DNA of 64,000 bases. Source: Acidobacteriota bacterium (GTDB lineage Bacteria; Acidobacteriota; Terriglobia; Terriglobales; Acidobacteriaceae). The notes under the pieces were generated by a model. That model had not been told where the DNA came from. It searched no databases and saw nothing but the letters and a program-made list of their open reading frames with translations. The translations under genes were made by a program, and so were the position numbers. The number at the start of each line of letters is the position of its first letter. Position 1 is the first letter of the stretch. Positions 42,888 to 52,143 of this stretch are shown one piece after another. Location of the stretch: the NCBI GenBank assembly GCA_003010405.1, contig PJLO01000004.1, positions 49,128 through 113,127 of the forward strand, read 5' to 3'.

Positions 42888-45800
42888 ATGTATATTAGAT
42901 CAATAGTAAGTTCAAGCCGCCTGGTCAGGCGGCTTTTGGTTTTTGTGTGGGCGGCGCTTCTTGTGGGTGCGACAGGCGTGAAGGCGACGCCAGTTAAGAC
43001 ACTGGTGCAGGACACGTTTTACCGGGCGGATGGCAGCGTTGCGCACGGTACGGTAACAATCCGATGGAGTGGGTTTTCGACCGGAGCAGGTGAAGCTGTA
43101 CCGGCTGGTGTACTGACGGTGCCAGTGGATGCGCAAGGAAAAATCGAAGTTTCGCTGATTCCAAATACTGGCGCTACTCCCTCTGGCAGCTATTACAAAG
43201 TTGTTATTAAGTTGGACGACGGGACAACGAGCGAAGAGCAATGGGTTGTACCGGCAACCACTAGCACGACAGTGGCGGCGATCCGCGCAAAGCTAGTGCC
43301 GCAAGCCGTTGCAGTACAGTTTGTGAGCCGGGATTACGTAGACTCGGAAAACGCCGGAGTTGTGCATCTGAGTGGAGCGGAGTCGATACAGGGGACGAAG
43401 ACGTTTCTGAGTTCGCCGGAGGTTCCGCCGCCGGCGGATGCCGGTGAAGCTGCAAATAAGGCCTATGTTGATCAGGAAATATCGGGATTGGCAAAGGTAT
43501 CAGCAACGGGTAACTACAGCGACCTGACGAATAAACCTGTTTTGGCGGCGGTTGCTACATCAGGAAACTATAACGACCTTGCAAACAAGCCGATTATTCC
43601 AAATTTCGATAATCCGGGCCCTATTGGTGCGGCGTCGCCAAGCATCGTTGTGGGAACGACAGTCGCGGCGAGTAGTGGATTTACTGGGAACTTGACAGGC
43701 AATGTTTCAGGTGACTTAACAGGAAACGTCACGGGTGGCACCGTTGCAGCAACGACCTCTGTCACCTCCAAGACTCCAGTGGACGTGACGCATCCGAACT
43801 TCGGTATTCCGGCAAGTTGCGCGAATGCGGCGGACCCGACGGGAACGAATGACTCAACCTGTGCGATCAATGCGGCGATTACTTATCAGCAGTCTCCGGC
43901 AATCGCGGGCGTGGAGCCTGTTTTGCATCTTCCGGCGGGTACGTACAAGGTCAGCGAGGAGCTGCGCATTCCCTGCACCATGCACGTCAAGGGCGACGGG
44001 GAGAACGCGACGGTACTGAAGCTTACTAACAATGCGGCTTATGCGGGCGTGGTGATTACCGGATACGGCTCATCTGGGGCGCAGCCTGGTAACCTCTGGA
44101 CATGTAACGGCTCGATTGAGGATCTGACGATTCACGCGCCGGATGGACATCTGTTCACCGGCACGCTACTGGAGAACTATAACGCGGGGTACCGGGTTCG
44201 CAACGTTCGTCTCTCGAACGGCGGCGGGCGCGGGTTGAACCTCGTGGGCAACGCCGAGCGCATGAGCGTTGAGAACCTGACGGTGGACACGACGCGGTGG
44301 CCTCTGGTTTCCTTCGGCAACGAGAATCACTTCTGGAAAACCAATATCTCGGCTCCCGGAACTTCGGACGAAGGTTATTACTGTTACGGCGCGAACTGTG
44401 TGAATGGCGTGGGAGTGAATCGCCAGTGGTCCGGCACCATGACCTTGCAATCTGCGACGGGGAATGGAGCGACAGCGACCTATGTGGTTTCCTGCGCTTC
44501 GGCGGGCAGCTGTCCGGGTGGTAGTACAGGACAGTCTCCGATTGTAGCCGGACACTGGTTCACGATTGCGGGGGTGACCGATACGACCGGGCTGAATGGA
44601 CTCTTCCAGGCGGCGAGCGTAACCAATAACTCGCCATCGGGGCAGTTCACCATCACGGCGGCAAACACGGCGAGCGGCAGCGGGACGGTGACGAGCGCGA
44701 CTTTTCAGCCGACGATTCTGCCCGAGACTCACGCGGCGGCGTGGCTGAGCGGGACCGATGTGGAGTTTAACGGCGGCTCGATTAAGGCGCTGTGGAACTC
44801 GGACGGCATCAACGTGACGGGAGGGCAGGCGGTGACGGTGCAGAACATGTATCTGGAAGGCTACCCCATTAACGGCGCTCCAACGTTGGGCGCGAACATC
44901 GTCGTCAACGGATTGCAGGACACGACGACCCTGACGGCTACGCTGACGGGAACTTCGTGCAGCGGTGGCTCGCCTTGCATTGCGTCGGTGGCCGATACCT
45001 CGTGGAGCCCGGTCTTTATCTCCGATCCGCAGGACATTGGGCAGATCGACTACTACACGATGAGGATTGCCCCACAGGACTTTGACCCAACGATCTCGAC
45101 GCAGAGCGCCTATGCCCCTACGGGCGTGATGCGGAACATGTTTGAGACTGTTTTGGGCGGCTTCACTTCGGGGAACAAGTTCTACATCACTTCGCGCAAC
45201 TACACGGGGTCGACGGCTCCTGAGAACACGCAATGGCCTTCTGGCTCCTATGTGCTGGACGACCGGACGGCGACCTTCGCCAACCAGTTGACGACCATTA
45301 ACAATCATTTCAACGCGCTGAACGGGGCGGGAAACGCGCGCTGGAATACCTACTGTGTGGATTCGGAAGCTGTGGGGAGCGATGCGGGAAGCACTACGGC
45401 GCACTCCTGCGCGTCGATCAAGGTAGGCACGCAGCCGGACGGAAAGATGGAGTTCGCGCCGAATTCGGGCAACGTAAACACCGCATGGGGCAACGCGGCG
45501 ATGTACGCAACGATCAATGACTCATTCTTTACGCCGAAGACGGAAACCTTGGGCGGAAACTGGATCAAGGCTTACACGACAGGCTCGCAGACGGACTATA
45601 TCTACATCGAAACCAACGCGGCTCCGCAGACACAGAGCGGCGAGACCACGGAAGTTCAGACCGGGCAGATTCAGTTAGGTTCGAGCATTCCGGTGCAGGC
45701 GATTCAGAACGCGACGGGCGTAGCCTCGAACGTTTATGTGCGCAATCTGACCAGCGGGACAAGCTCGCTGAACAATAGCCAGCTTGGGATTTCATGGTTC

Positions 45801-46508
45801 GAGAACAACATCACGAATCCCTCGTTCAATGATGCGAACCTGGGCAGCAATCCGGGGTACAGCGGCTATGCATTCGGAAATCAGTACACAACTTCTCAGT
45901 GCTGGTACGACACGGCGGAAAGCCATGCACTGAATCGCTTCTGCCTGAAAGGGTCGCCCGATCTTACCGGGACTAACGCAGGGTTCGAGTACGACACATG
46001 GAGCGGAACGGCGTGGGTGAAGGTCGCGGGTGTAGGTGGGGACGGAAGTATGGCTCTTCCAAGTGCCACGACCGCCACAACTCAGACACCAGGGGATAAT
46101 TCGAACAAGGTTGCCACGGACGCTTTCGTGGCTTCCGCAGTGGCGCTGGTGAGCGGCGGCCCGGTGGCAAAGGTAGCTCCTGCGACCTATTCAGGCACTT
46201 CGGGGATTGGTGATACGACCCTGTACACGCCAGTGTCGGCGGGGTTGTTCCGATTCTGCGGACAGTTATACATGACGGTGGCGGGAACGGGCGGAAACTT
46301 CTATCTTGAATCGCGTCCGGTAGCGGATGGACACACATTCTATTTCACGTCACCGCAGATAAGCGCATCGGGGCAGTGGAACCAGGCGAATGCGTGTCAG
46401 ACGTTCTACGCCGATGCGAACCAGGCGATCAAGTGGAACCTGACCGCCAGTTCGGTTACTGGAAGTCCGACAGTGCGCTATTCGGCCACGCTGGAACAGC
46501 TGGAGTAG
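42888..46508 (+). CDS. Large beta-helix spike/fiber-like protein with an N-terminal signal peptide
   Basis: The 1206-aa product has a Sec-type signal (RLVRRLLVFVWAALLVGATG, cleavage plausible after GVKA). Phage tail-fiber-like repeats follow at about 205-245 (NYSDLTNKP and NYNDLANKP). The middle is a large right-handed beta-helix/pectate-lyase-like region with Ser/Thr/Gly/Asn-rich rungs. The C-terminal block near 1070-1085 (TPGDNSNKVATDAFV) is typical of tail-fiber chaperone/trimerisation segments. A signal peptide is not expected of a virion spike, so it may be a secreted surface protein carried in the phage operon. The hairpin at 42914-42944 lies in the signal-coding region. An internal GTG (42945) is an alternative start. 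Confidence 0.75.
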   Translation: MYIRSIVSSSRLVRRLLVFVWAALLVGATGVKATPVKTLVQDTFYRADGSVAHGTVTIRWSGFSTGAGEAVPAGVLTVPVDAQGKIEVSLIPNTGATPSGSYYKVVIKLDDGTTSEEQWVVPATTSTTVAAIRAKLVPQAVAVQFVSRDYVDSENAGVVHLSGAESIQGTKTFLSSPEVPPPADAGEAANKAYVDQEISGLAKVSATGNYSDLTNKPVLAAVATSGNYNDLANKPIIPNFDNPGPIGAASPSIVVGTTVAASSGFTGNLTGNVSGDLTGNVTGGTVAATTSVTSKTPVDVTHPNFGIPASCANAADPTGTNDSTCAINAAITYQQSPAIAGVEPVLHLPAGTYKVSEELRIPCTMHVKGDGENATVLKLTNNAAYAGVVITGYGSSGAQPGNLWTCNGSIEDLTIHAPDGHLFTGTLLENYNAGYRVRNVRLSNGGGRGLNLVGNAERMSVENLTVDTTRWPLVSFGNENHFWKTNISAPGTSDEGYYCYGANCVNGVGVNRQWSGTMTLQSATGNGATATYVVSCASAGSCPGGSTGQSPIVAGHWFTIAGVTDTTGLNGLFQAASVTNNSPSGQFTITAANTASGSGTVTSATFQPTILPETHAAAWLSGTDVEFNGGSIKALWNSDGINVTGGQAVTVQNMYLEGYPINGAPTLGANIVVNGLQDTTTLTATLTGTSCSGGSPCIASVADTSWSPVFISDPQDIGQIDYYTMRIAPQDFDPTISTQSAYAPTGVMRNMFETVLGGFTSGNKFYITSRNYTGSTAPENTQWPSGSYVLDDRTATFANQLTTINNHFNALNGAGNARWNTYCVDSEAVGSDAGSTTAHSCASIKVGTQPDGKMEFAPNSGNVNTAWGNAAMYATINDSFFTPKTETLGGNWIKAYTTGSQTDYIYIETNAAPQTQSGETTEVQTGQIQLGSSIPVQAIQNATGVASNVYVRNLTSGTSSLNNSQLGISWFENNITNPSFNDANLGSNPGYSGYAFGNQYTTSQCWYDTAESHALNRFCLKGSPDLTGTNAGFEYDTWSGTAWVKVAGVGGDGSMALPSATTATTQTPGDNSNKVATDAFVASAVALVSGGPVAKVAPATYSGTSGIGDTTLYTPVSAGLFRFCGQLYMTVAGTGGNFYLESRPVADGHTFYFTSPQISASGQWNQANACQTFYADANQAIKWNLTASSVTGSPTVRYSATLEQLE
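42914..42944 (+). terminator. Intrinsic-terminator-like hairpin inside the start of the spike ORF
   Basis: AAGCCGCCT (42914-42922) pairs with AGGCGGCTT (42927-42935) around GGTC, followed by TTGGTTTTT. It is 28 bp after the phosphatase stop, so it could terminate the upstream operon, but it lies in the signal-peptide codons of the next gene. Confidence 0.7.
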
Positions 46509-46533
46509 CGGCTTAAACATTACGTTGCGGTAC

Positions 46534-46560
46534 AAGGGCCATTTTCGGGTGGCCCTTTTA
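46534..46560 (+). terminator. Intrinsic terminator after the spike gene
   Basis: AAGGGCCA (46534-46541) pairs with TGGCCCTT (46550-46557), followed by TTAAATT. It is about 55 bp before the endolysin start. Confidence 0.75.
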
Positions 46561-46612
46561 AATTGTGTTGCTGAGTTGCGCAGCAACGCGACGCATTGGT
46601 GGAGGTAAAGAG

Positions 46613-47089
46613 ATGAGTAGCTTCGATGCGGCTTTCAACTTCATTCTGAATCATGAAGACCGACAGAGAACGGGCAAGGTGACACATGATCGTGGCGGAG
46701 TGACGCGCTGGGGCATTGCTTCGCTCTACAACCCTGGTGTTGATGTGCAGAACCTGACGCTGAATGAAGCACGTGAAATCTACCGGAGAAAATATTGGGG
46801 CCCGTTTCATCTTGACCAACTTTGCGATTCGAGAATCGCAGCCAAGTGCGCCGATATGATCGTCAACCCCGGACCTGTGGCGGTGAAACTGATTCAGCGA
46901 ATCGCAGGGGTGGATAGGGACGGATGTATCGGCCCCGTGACGATAGGCAAATTAAACCTTATGGATCAAGATGAACTGCTCGACCAGCTCTGCAAGGCAC
47001 AGACGGATTACTATCGCGGGCATGATTCCGGCAATAAACAGCTATTGAGCGCACTGCTGGTGCGGGCAGCGGACAAGCCAAGCATATGA
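46613..47089 (+). CDS. GH108-type endolysin (muramidase)
   Basis: The start at 46613 has GGAGG upstream. The 158-aa protein matches the glycosyl hydrolase 108/secretion-activator family: the catalytic Glu is Glu15 in NHEDRQRTGKV, followed by DRGGVTRWGIAS, and a peptidoglycan-binding-like end (VDRDGCIGPVTIGKLN). It should cut the glycan strand of peptidoglycan. The following gene overlaps it by four bases (ATGA). It begins the lysis module. Confidence 0.85.
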   Translation: MSSFDAAFNFILNHEDRQRTGKVTHDRGGVTRWGIASLYNPGVDVQNLTLNEAREIYRRKYWGPFHLDQLCDSRIAAKCADMIVNPGPVAVKLIQRIAGVDRDGCIGPVTIGKLNLMDQDELLDQLCKAQTDYYRGHDSGNKQLLSALLVRAADKPSI

Positions 47090-47838
47090 CTGTAAGAACT
47101 ATCTATATCTGCACGTTTTCTCTGTGGATGCGGTGGGGAAGGATGGTGAGGCTATGGGCGGGAAACGCACTCGTTGTGGCCGTATTGGTTGTGGTGTGCA
47201 TGGTGGGAGTGCATCTGCCGGGTTGGCTCAAAGGAGCGGATAATTTGCAGGCGGAAGCGCAGATGGGCTTCGGCATTCCTAAAGACTTTCATGCAATTGC
47301 CAGGCAGACGATGACCGATGCGCATGCGATAGCTACGGACGTTCATCGTGATGTGGAAATAGCCGGCGGAACGGCGAACGCGAGCCGTCATATTCTCCTG
47401 CTCATACGAAACAATCTGCCCGGCATCTTCGGAGACGTGAAAGCTACGACTGCGCAACTGCCGAACTTAGTAGCTCACGGTAGTCAGCTTGAGCAGTCAC
47501 TGACAGAAACCAGCGATAAAGCTGGAGTTGTTGTCGATAGGCTTGCGATCAGCGCAGACGATCTGAACGAGTTGCTGAAGCGCGGATGGAAGCTGGTTGA
47601 TGATGCGGATGTCCTGATTGGCAGCGATCGGATGAATGAAGTGCTCGACGGCATGGTGAAGACCTCGCAGAACGCGGCTGCCATGACTAATGACTTTCGT
47701 GCCTGGGAGCACGGACGGCTATTTCCTGCTCCATACAGCGGGAAGTTCAAAACCCTGCACCGAATCTATGTTATCGGACGCGGTGTTGTGACGCTGGCAC
47801 AACCGGCCTATTACACGATGGAAGCGATAGGAAAGTGA
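47086..47838 (+). CDS. Membrane-anchored coiled-coil protein of the lysis module
   Basis: The 250-aa protein begins with a membrane segment (ALVVAVLVVVCMVGVHL). The rest is a helical, coiled-coil-like exported or cytoplasmic region (about 55-200, with many Leu/Ala/Val heptads such as LEQSLTETSDKAGVVVDRLA). No known domain was recognised. It overlaps the endolysin stop and the next start. It could be a spanin-like or holin-assisting protein. Confidence 0.6.
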   Translation: MTVRTIYICTFSLWMRWGRMVRLWAGNALVVAVLVVVCMVGVHLPGWLKGADNLQAEAQMGFGIPKDFHAIARQTMTDAHAIATDVHRDVEIAGGTANASRHILLLIRNNLPGIFGDVKATTAQLPNLVAHGSQLEQSLTETSDKAGVVVDRLAISADDLNELLKRGWKLVDDADVLIGSDRMNEVLDGMVKTSQNAAAMTNDFRAWEHGRLFPAPYSGKFKTLHRIYVIGRGVVTLAQPAYYTMEAIGK

Positions 47839-47990
47839 TCGAAAAACTAAACATTTCTCTCAATTTGATTTGCTTTGTATTGATTCTGTTCGGAGGGCTG
47901 CTGGCCTTCTACTGCCCTGATGTTGGCAAGCTAGTTGTGACTGCCGCCTTCGGCGCATTGGGTGGCTCTGCAGTCAGAAAACAACCCTAA
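47835..47990 (+). CDS. 51-aa two-segment membrane protein, putative holin
   Basis: This is too short for usual ORF lists. The GTG overlaps the upstream stop (GTGA). The product has membrane segment one LNLICFVLILFGGLLAFYC, a short loop (PDVGKL) and a second hydrophobic segment (VVTAAFGALGGSAV), ending with a charged tail RKQP. The size and topology fit a class II holin. The position, directly after the endolysin and its partner, supports that. It has no stop-free alternatives on that strand. Confidence 0.65.
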   Translation: MIEKLNISLNLICFVLILFGGLLAFYCPDVGKLVVTAAFGALGGSAVRKQP

Positions 47991-48028
47991 ACCAGTAACG
48001 CCGCAACTCGCGGCAGAAAGAGACACAT

Positions 48029-48505
48029 ATGAGTATTTTTCGCACCATCGTAGCCGACGTCGAGAAATTCTTTAAGGCCACTGGCACCAGCGTTGAGAAA
48101 TTCGCGGTGGCTTTCTGGAAGCTGTTCAAGAAAGCGCCTTCCGCACTCCAGACCGTGGAGAACTTCGTAAACCAAGTGGCTCCGGTTATTGTGGCTGCCG
48201 TCATGCTGGCCGACTCGGAGGCTGAACCGGAAGTAGCGGAAGTATTGGCAACGATTGAGACTTCGCTTGCCGCAGTGCAGGCCTCAGCTACGGCGGCGAC
48301 CAGTGGCAGATCACTGGTTGCGAATCTGGAGAATCTGGCTGCTACGGTACCGGCGCTGCTCACTGGCGTCGCAATCAAGAACCCCAGCCTTAAGGCATCG
48401 ATTACCAAGATCGTCAATCTGGTTGTGGGCGAGTGCAAGGTGCTGATTCCTGCCGTGGAATCCTGGGTGGCACAGATCAAGAACAGCACGGCTGCTGCGG
48501 CCTGA
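48029..48505 (+). CDS. Hypothetical Ala-rich helical protein of the lysis/packaging region
   Basis: The 158-aa product is Ala/Val-rich and mostly helical, with moderately hydrophobic segments (APVIVAAVMLADSEAEP; LAATVPALLTGVAIK). An AGAAAGAGA site lies upstream of the ATG. No domain is recognised. It could be a second holin-like protein or a helical virion component, lying between the holin-like gene and terL. Confidence 0.55.
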   Translation: MSIFRTIVADVEKFFKATGTSVEKFAVAFWKLFKKAPSALQTVENFVNQVAPVIVAAVMLADSEAEPEVAEVLATIETSLAAVQASATAATSGRSLVANLENLAATVPALLTGVAIKNPSLKASITKIVNLVVGECKVLIPAVESWVAQIKNSTAAAA

Positions 48506-48609
48506 AGCTCCCCTCGGCAGAGAACGCAAGCGCCGTTTGGGCGCAGAGTGCGGATGTGGCTGATGCGGAACTGAGACTAAGATTCTGAGCGCGACGAGGT
48601 GAGGTGAGG

Positions 48610-50112
48610 ATGGCGACACGGCGGGCAGGGGCCTCCGGGGACATGGACCTGGAGGCCCTGATGGCGTTTGGGAAACGGCTGGACAAGCGTGTGGGGTCGT
48701 GGAGTTATCGCGAGGTGCTGGCGGAGAGCTTGCTGCGTATCCGCAACAAGCAAGGCCGGTTGGTAAAGCTGATGGCAAATCCAGCACAGAAGGAATTTGA
48801 ATTGAAGTGCGGGCAAAAGAACATCGTGCTGAAAGCGAGGCAGATGGGAATCTCCACGTGGGTGGCCGCGAGATTCTTTCTGAGCACGATTACGCGGCCC
48901 GGCACTTTGACGGTGCAGGTAGCGCATACGCAAGAGGCGGCCGAGGAGATCTTCCGGCTGGTCCACAGGTTCGTGGAAAATCTGCCACGAGACCTGAAGC
49001 ATGGAGCGCTGCGGCGGTCGAGGTCGAACCGGAGACAGCTTGTGTTTCCGGCGCTGGACAGCGAGTATCGCGTAGAGACGGCGGGGGACGCGAACGCTGG
49101 ACGGGGACTGACGATCCAGAACCTGCATTGTTCGGAGGTGGCACGGTGGGGAGCGAACGCGGCGGATGTACTTGCTTCGCTGCGCGCCGCCGTGCCACCG
49201 GAGGGGGAAGTTGTGCTGGAGTCGACTCCAAATGGAATGGGAGGATGTTTCTATCGCGAGTGGCAGCGGGCGAATGAGACAGGTTACGTGCAGCACTTCT
49301 TCCCGTGGTGGATGGATGCGGGATACCGGATTAAGAATGATGGTGACCTGGCGGTGTTGAGTGACGATGAGCGGCGGCTGATGAAAACATTCGGACTGGA
49401 TGCCGAGCAGATCGCGTTCAGGCGGCAGATAAAGAACAACTTCGGCGAGCGGGCAGCAGAGGAGTTTGCTGAAGATCCGACCACTTGTTTTCGGGCAAGC
49501 GGATCGGCGGTGTTCGATACAGCGAAGATCGAGGCACGGCTGCAGGCGCTGGAAGCTCCGCTGGAGAGCAGGGAAAACGGACGAATCCTAATTTGGCTTC
49601 CGCCGGCGAAGGGACGAGCGTATCTGATGGGCGTGGACGCTGCCGGGGGAGGAGCGGGCGGTGACTATGCCTGCGTCCAGGTGATTGACCAGGCCAGCGG
49701 GTTGCAATGCGCAGAGTTATACGGGCACTACACTCCGGAGGAACTGGCGGCGCAGGCGGCGAGGTTGGGGCGCGAATACAACGACGCGCTGATGGTGGTG
49801 GAGCGGAACAACCATGGGCACGCGGTGCTGGCTATGCTGGAACAGGTGGAGCAGTATGAGCCGCTGTATCGGGATCGGCGGTTTGCGGGCTGGGTGACAA
49901 CGGTGCTGACGCGTCCGACGATGCTGGAACGTTTTGGCGCGATGCTGGTGACGAATCCGGAGCTGTTTCAGAGCCGGAGACTGCTGGAGGAGTGCAGGAC
50001 TTTCGTGCGGCGCGAGGATGGGCGGAGCGCGGCAGCAGAGGGTTCGCATGACGATGCGATCATGGCGATGGCTATGGCGCTGGCGGTGCGGGATGGAGTG
50101 TGCCTGGAGTAG
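48610..50112 (+). CDS. Terminase large subunit
   Basis: The 500-aa protein starts at ATG 48610 with GAGGT nine bases upstream; a GTG at 48604 is two codons earlier. It has the ATPase domain with KARQMGISTW (Walker A region about 75-84) and an acidic Walker-B-like Glu after LHCSEVARW. The RNase H-like nuclease domain has catalytic residues in LMGVDAAGGGAGGDYA, MVVERNNHG and DDAIMAMAMA. It powers DNA packaging into proheads and cuts concatemers. It immediately precedes the HipA-like cassette. Confidence 0.9.
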   Translation: MATRRAGASGDMDLEALMAFGKRLDKRVGSWSYREVLAESLLRIRNKQGRLVKLMANPAQKEFELKCGQKNIVLKARQMGISTWVAARFFLSTITRPGTLTVQVAHTQEAAEEIFRLVHRFVENLPRDLKHGALRRSRSNRRQLVFPALDSEYRVETAGDANAGRGLTIQNLHCSEVARWGANAADVLASLRAAVPPEGEVVLESTPNGMGGCFYREWQRANETGYVQHFFPWWMDAGYRIKNDGDLAVLSDDERRLMKTFGLDAEQIAFRRQIKNNFGERAAEEFAEDPTTCFRASGSAVFDTAKIEARLQALEAPLESRENGRILIWLPPAKGRAYLMGVDAAGGGAGGDYACVQVIDQASGLQCAELYGHYTPEELAAQAARLGREYNDALMVVERNNHGHAVLAMLEQVEQYEPLYRDRRFAGWVTTVLTRPTMLERFGAMLVTNPELFQSRRLLEECRTFVRREDGRSAAAEGSHDDAIMAMAMALAVRDGVCLE

Positions 50113-50166
50113 AAAAGGAGTACAGGTCGTGGAGGCAGGGGCAAAGGCAGGAGCAAGAGCAAAAGA

Positions 50167-50206
50167 CCCACGTTAGCCAAAAAATGGCTAACATGGGGCA
50201 CCCGCC
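50167..50206. repeat. 40-bp hairpin direct repeat, copy 1
   Basis: The repeat reads CCCAC, stem GTTAGCCA (50172-50179), a short A-rich loop, stem TGGCTAAC (50185-50192), then ATGGGG and CACCCGCC. CCCA also pairs with TGGG, so a long near-perfect stem forms. It differs from copy 2 (52144) at one loop base. A degenerate GTTAGC/TGGGCACCC block follows near 50215-50240. Confidence 0.85.
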
Positions 50207-50357
50207 AGCGCCCCCTGTTAGCTTCCAAATGGGCACCCAATCAGTGTCCACCATTGAGCACGGCGGCTACGGTGGCGAGCAACGGGAGCGGCGGGGTAAA
50301 GTATAACTTTCAGAAAATTTCTGGGGAAAAGTTCCGGGGAAAAGTTCGGGAGGCGGT

Positions 50358-51164
50358 TTGGCGGTTGTAGCGGTGCAGCACGTGAGGAGGATGCGGGGCG
50401 GGGCTCAGAGTCATCTGATGCGCTGCTCGGACGGTCACTTTTACGTGGTGAAATTTCAGGGCAATCCGCAGCATACCCGGGTGCTGGCCAACGAAATGCT
50501 GGCTACACGCCTGGCGGATGTTGTCGGATTGCCGGTGCCCGCGACGGAGGTGGTCGAGGTCGATTCGTGGCTGATCGAGCACACGCCGGAACTGAGGTTC
50601 GAACTGGTGCATGGCTCGAAGGCCTGCACGCCGGGGTTACAGTTCGGCTCGCGCCTTGTGGTGCCGCCGATGCAGGGGCTGATTTACGACTATTTGCCGG
50701 AGCATCTGCTGGACCGTGTGCGGAACCTGGGGGCGTTTGCCGGGATACTGGCGCTGGATAAATGGACTTGCAATGCGAATGGGCGGCAGGCAGCCTTCTG
50801 GAAGAAAAGCCGCGAGCGGAAATTTACGGTATCGTTTATCGACCAGGGATACTGCTTCAACGCGGGAGAATGGTCGTTTCCGGATTCGCCACTGCGCGGG
50901 GTGTATGCGCGCAATGACGTTTATCAGGAGGTGACGGGCTGGGAAAGCTTTCAGCCGTGGCTGGGCAATATCGAGAGCCTGGATGAGCAGATGATGTGGC
51001 GTTGCGCGGAGGAGATTCCTACAGCATGGTACGGCGAGAGTTGCGAGATGGAACGTTTGGTGGAAGCACTAGGGCGACGACGCTCGCGAGTGGCCGAGCT
51101 GATACTGGAGTTCAGGAACTCCAGCAGGGCTCCATTCCCAAAGTGGAGAGATGTGATCAACTGA
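50358..51164 (+). CDS. HipA-like kinase (HipA_2-type)
   Basis: The start is a TTG with GGGAGG upstream. The 268-aa protein has the motifs of a HipA-type Ser/Thr kinase: an ATP-binding Lys32 in YVVKFQGN, Glu46 in ANEMLATRLA, a hinge IYDYLPE, a catalytic-loop-like DKWTCNANGRQ (Asp134, Asn139/141) and a DFG-like IDQG (Asp162). HipA itself phosphorylates GltX. This shorter form is found with DUF3037 proteins, as here. It lies between terL and portal in a flanked cassette. Biological role is inferred: growth control, immunity or anti-phage defence are possible. Confidence 0.8.
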   Translation: MAVVAVQHVRRMRGGAQSHLMRCSDGHFYVVKFQGNPQHTRVLANEMLATRLADVVGLPVPATEVVEVDSWLIEHTPELRFELVHGSKACTPGLQFGSRLVVPPMQGLIYDYLPEHLLDRVRNLGAFAGILALDKWTCNANGRQAAFWKKSRERKFTVSFIDQGYCFNAGEWSFPDSPLRGVYARNDVYQEVTGWESFQPWLGNIESLDEQMMWRCAEEIPTAWYGESCEMERLVEALGRRRSRVAELILEFRNSSRAPFPKWRDVIN

Positions 51165-51293
51165 GGAATCAGTTGGGGAGAGGGCTGGAGAAGAGGTTGA
51201 AAAGCTGGGAAGGGATTGTACGATTGACGGATTGATGGGTTGAATGACTCAACCTGCGCCCCAGAATCGGGTGGAAGAGCACAGGGATTACTG

Positions 51294-52100
51294 ATGAAAA
51301 AGCGCCGACAATGCGAATTCTTCCTGCTGCGTTATGTACCGGACGCGGTAAAGGATGAGTTTGTAAACGTCGGCGTCGTGCTCTTCGAAAGCGGTGGCGG
51401 CTATGCGGACGTGCGCTTCACGAAGGACTGGAAACGAGTGCGGTGCCTTGATCCAGAGGCCGACGTGGAAATGCTGGAAGGACTGGAACGGGAGATCAAG
51501 GAGCGGATTCTGGAGGGTGGGAGTAGTCAGGAGTGGCTGCTGAAGCGCATGGAGGATACATTCTCCAACGCGATCCGGTTGACGCCGACGAAAGCGGTAT
51601 TGGCGGATTCGCCGCAGGAGGAAATCGGGCGACTGGCGGAAATGTACCTGGAACGCGCAAAAAAAGGCGCGCGCACGGTGAGCGGCAGGATGCAGATCTT
51701 CCAGACGATGCGCGGTGAGTTTGAGCGGAAGGGAGTTTGGGCATTGATGCGGCACAACATCGCGGCGAGCGAATACACGCATCGCGGCGATCCGCTGAAG
51801 ATTGACGCCGCATACCGGCCCAACGGAACGGTACATATGTACCAGGCACTCTCGCTGGAGACGGACGTGAACTCGGCCAAGGTGCTGGCCTTCAGCTATC
51901 CAAAGCTGCGTGAAGGCGTGATGCGGGTTGAGAAGGCAGAGACGGCGTTGACGGCGATCGTGGAAAGCGAACTGGATCGCGAAGACGATGCAACGATGTT
52001 TGCGCTGGAAACACTGTCGGCGAGCCGGATCATGGTAGCGACCATGGCAGAACTTCCGAGGATCGCCGAGAGCGTGCGGCAGAAGATGGGGTTGCAGTAG
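51294..52100 (+). CDS. DUF3037 protein, partner of the HipA-like kinase
   Basis: The 268-aa protein from the ATG at 51294 begins CEFFLLRYVPDAVKDEFVNVGVV, the DUF3037 signature (positions about 6-28). The rest is helical with a charged middle. DUF3037 genes often sit next to HipA-like kinases, so the two probably form a functional unit, for example kinase plus regulator. No catalytic motif is visible. An earlier TTG (51240) lacks a ribosome-binding site. Confidence 0.8.
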   Translation: MKKRRQCEFFLLRYVPDAVKDEFVNVGVVLFESGGGYADVRFTKDWKRVRCLDPEADVEMLEGLEREIKERILEGGSSQEWLLKRMEDTFSNAIRLTPTKAVLADSPQEEIGRLAEMYLERAKKGARTVSGRMQIFQTMRGEFERKGVWALMRHNIAASEYTHRGDPLKIDAAYRPNGTVHMYQALSLETDVNSAKVLAFSYPKLREGVMRVEKAETALTAIVESELDREDDATMFALETLSASRIMVATMAELPRIAESVRQKMGLQ

Positions 52101-52143
52101 TTCGCGACGGTATAGGAACAACGGCAGGAAGAGAGTCAATAGC

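Noticed and set aside
44166..45404. Minus-strand 412-codon open frame opposite the spike gene
   Set aside because: It is Arg/Pro/Val-rich with no recognisable domain. It exists because of the codon bias of the spike gene on the plus strand.
50106..50306. 68-codon frame after terL
   Set aside because: It reads through hairpin repeat copy 1, has no ribosome-binding site and low-complexity sequence.
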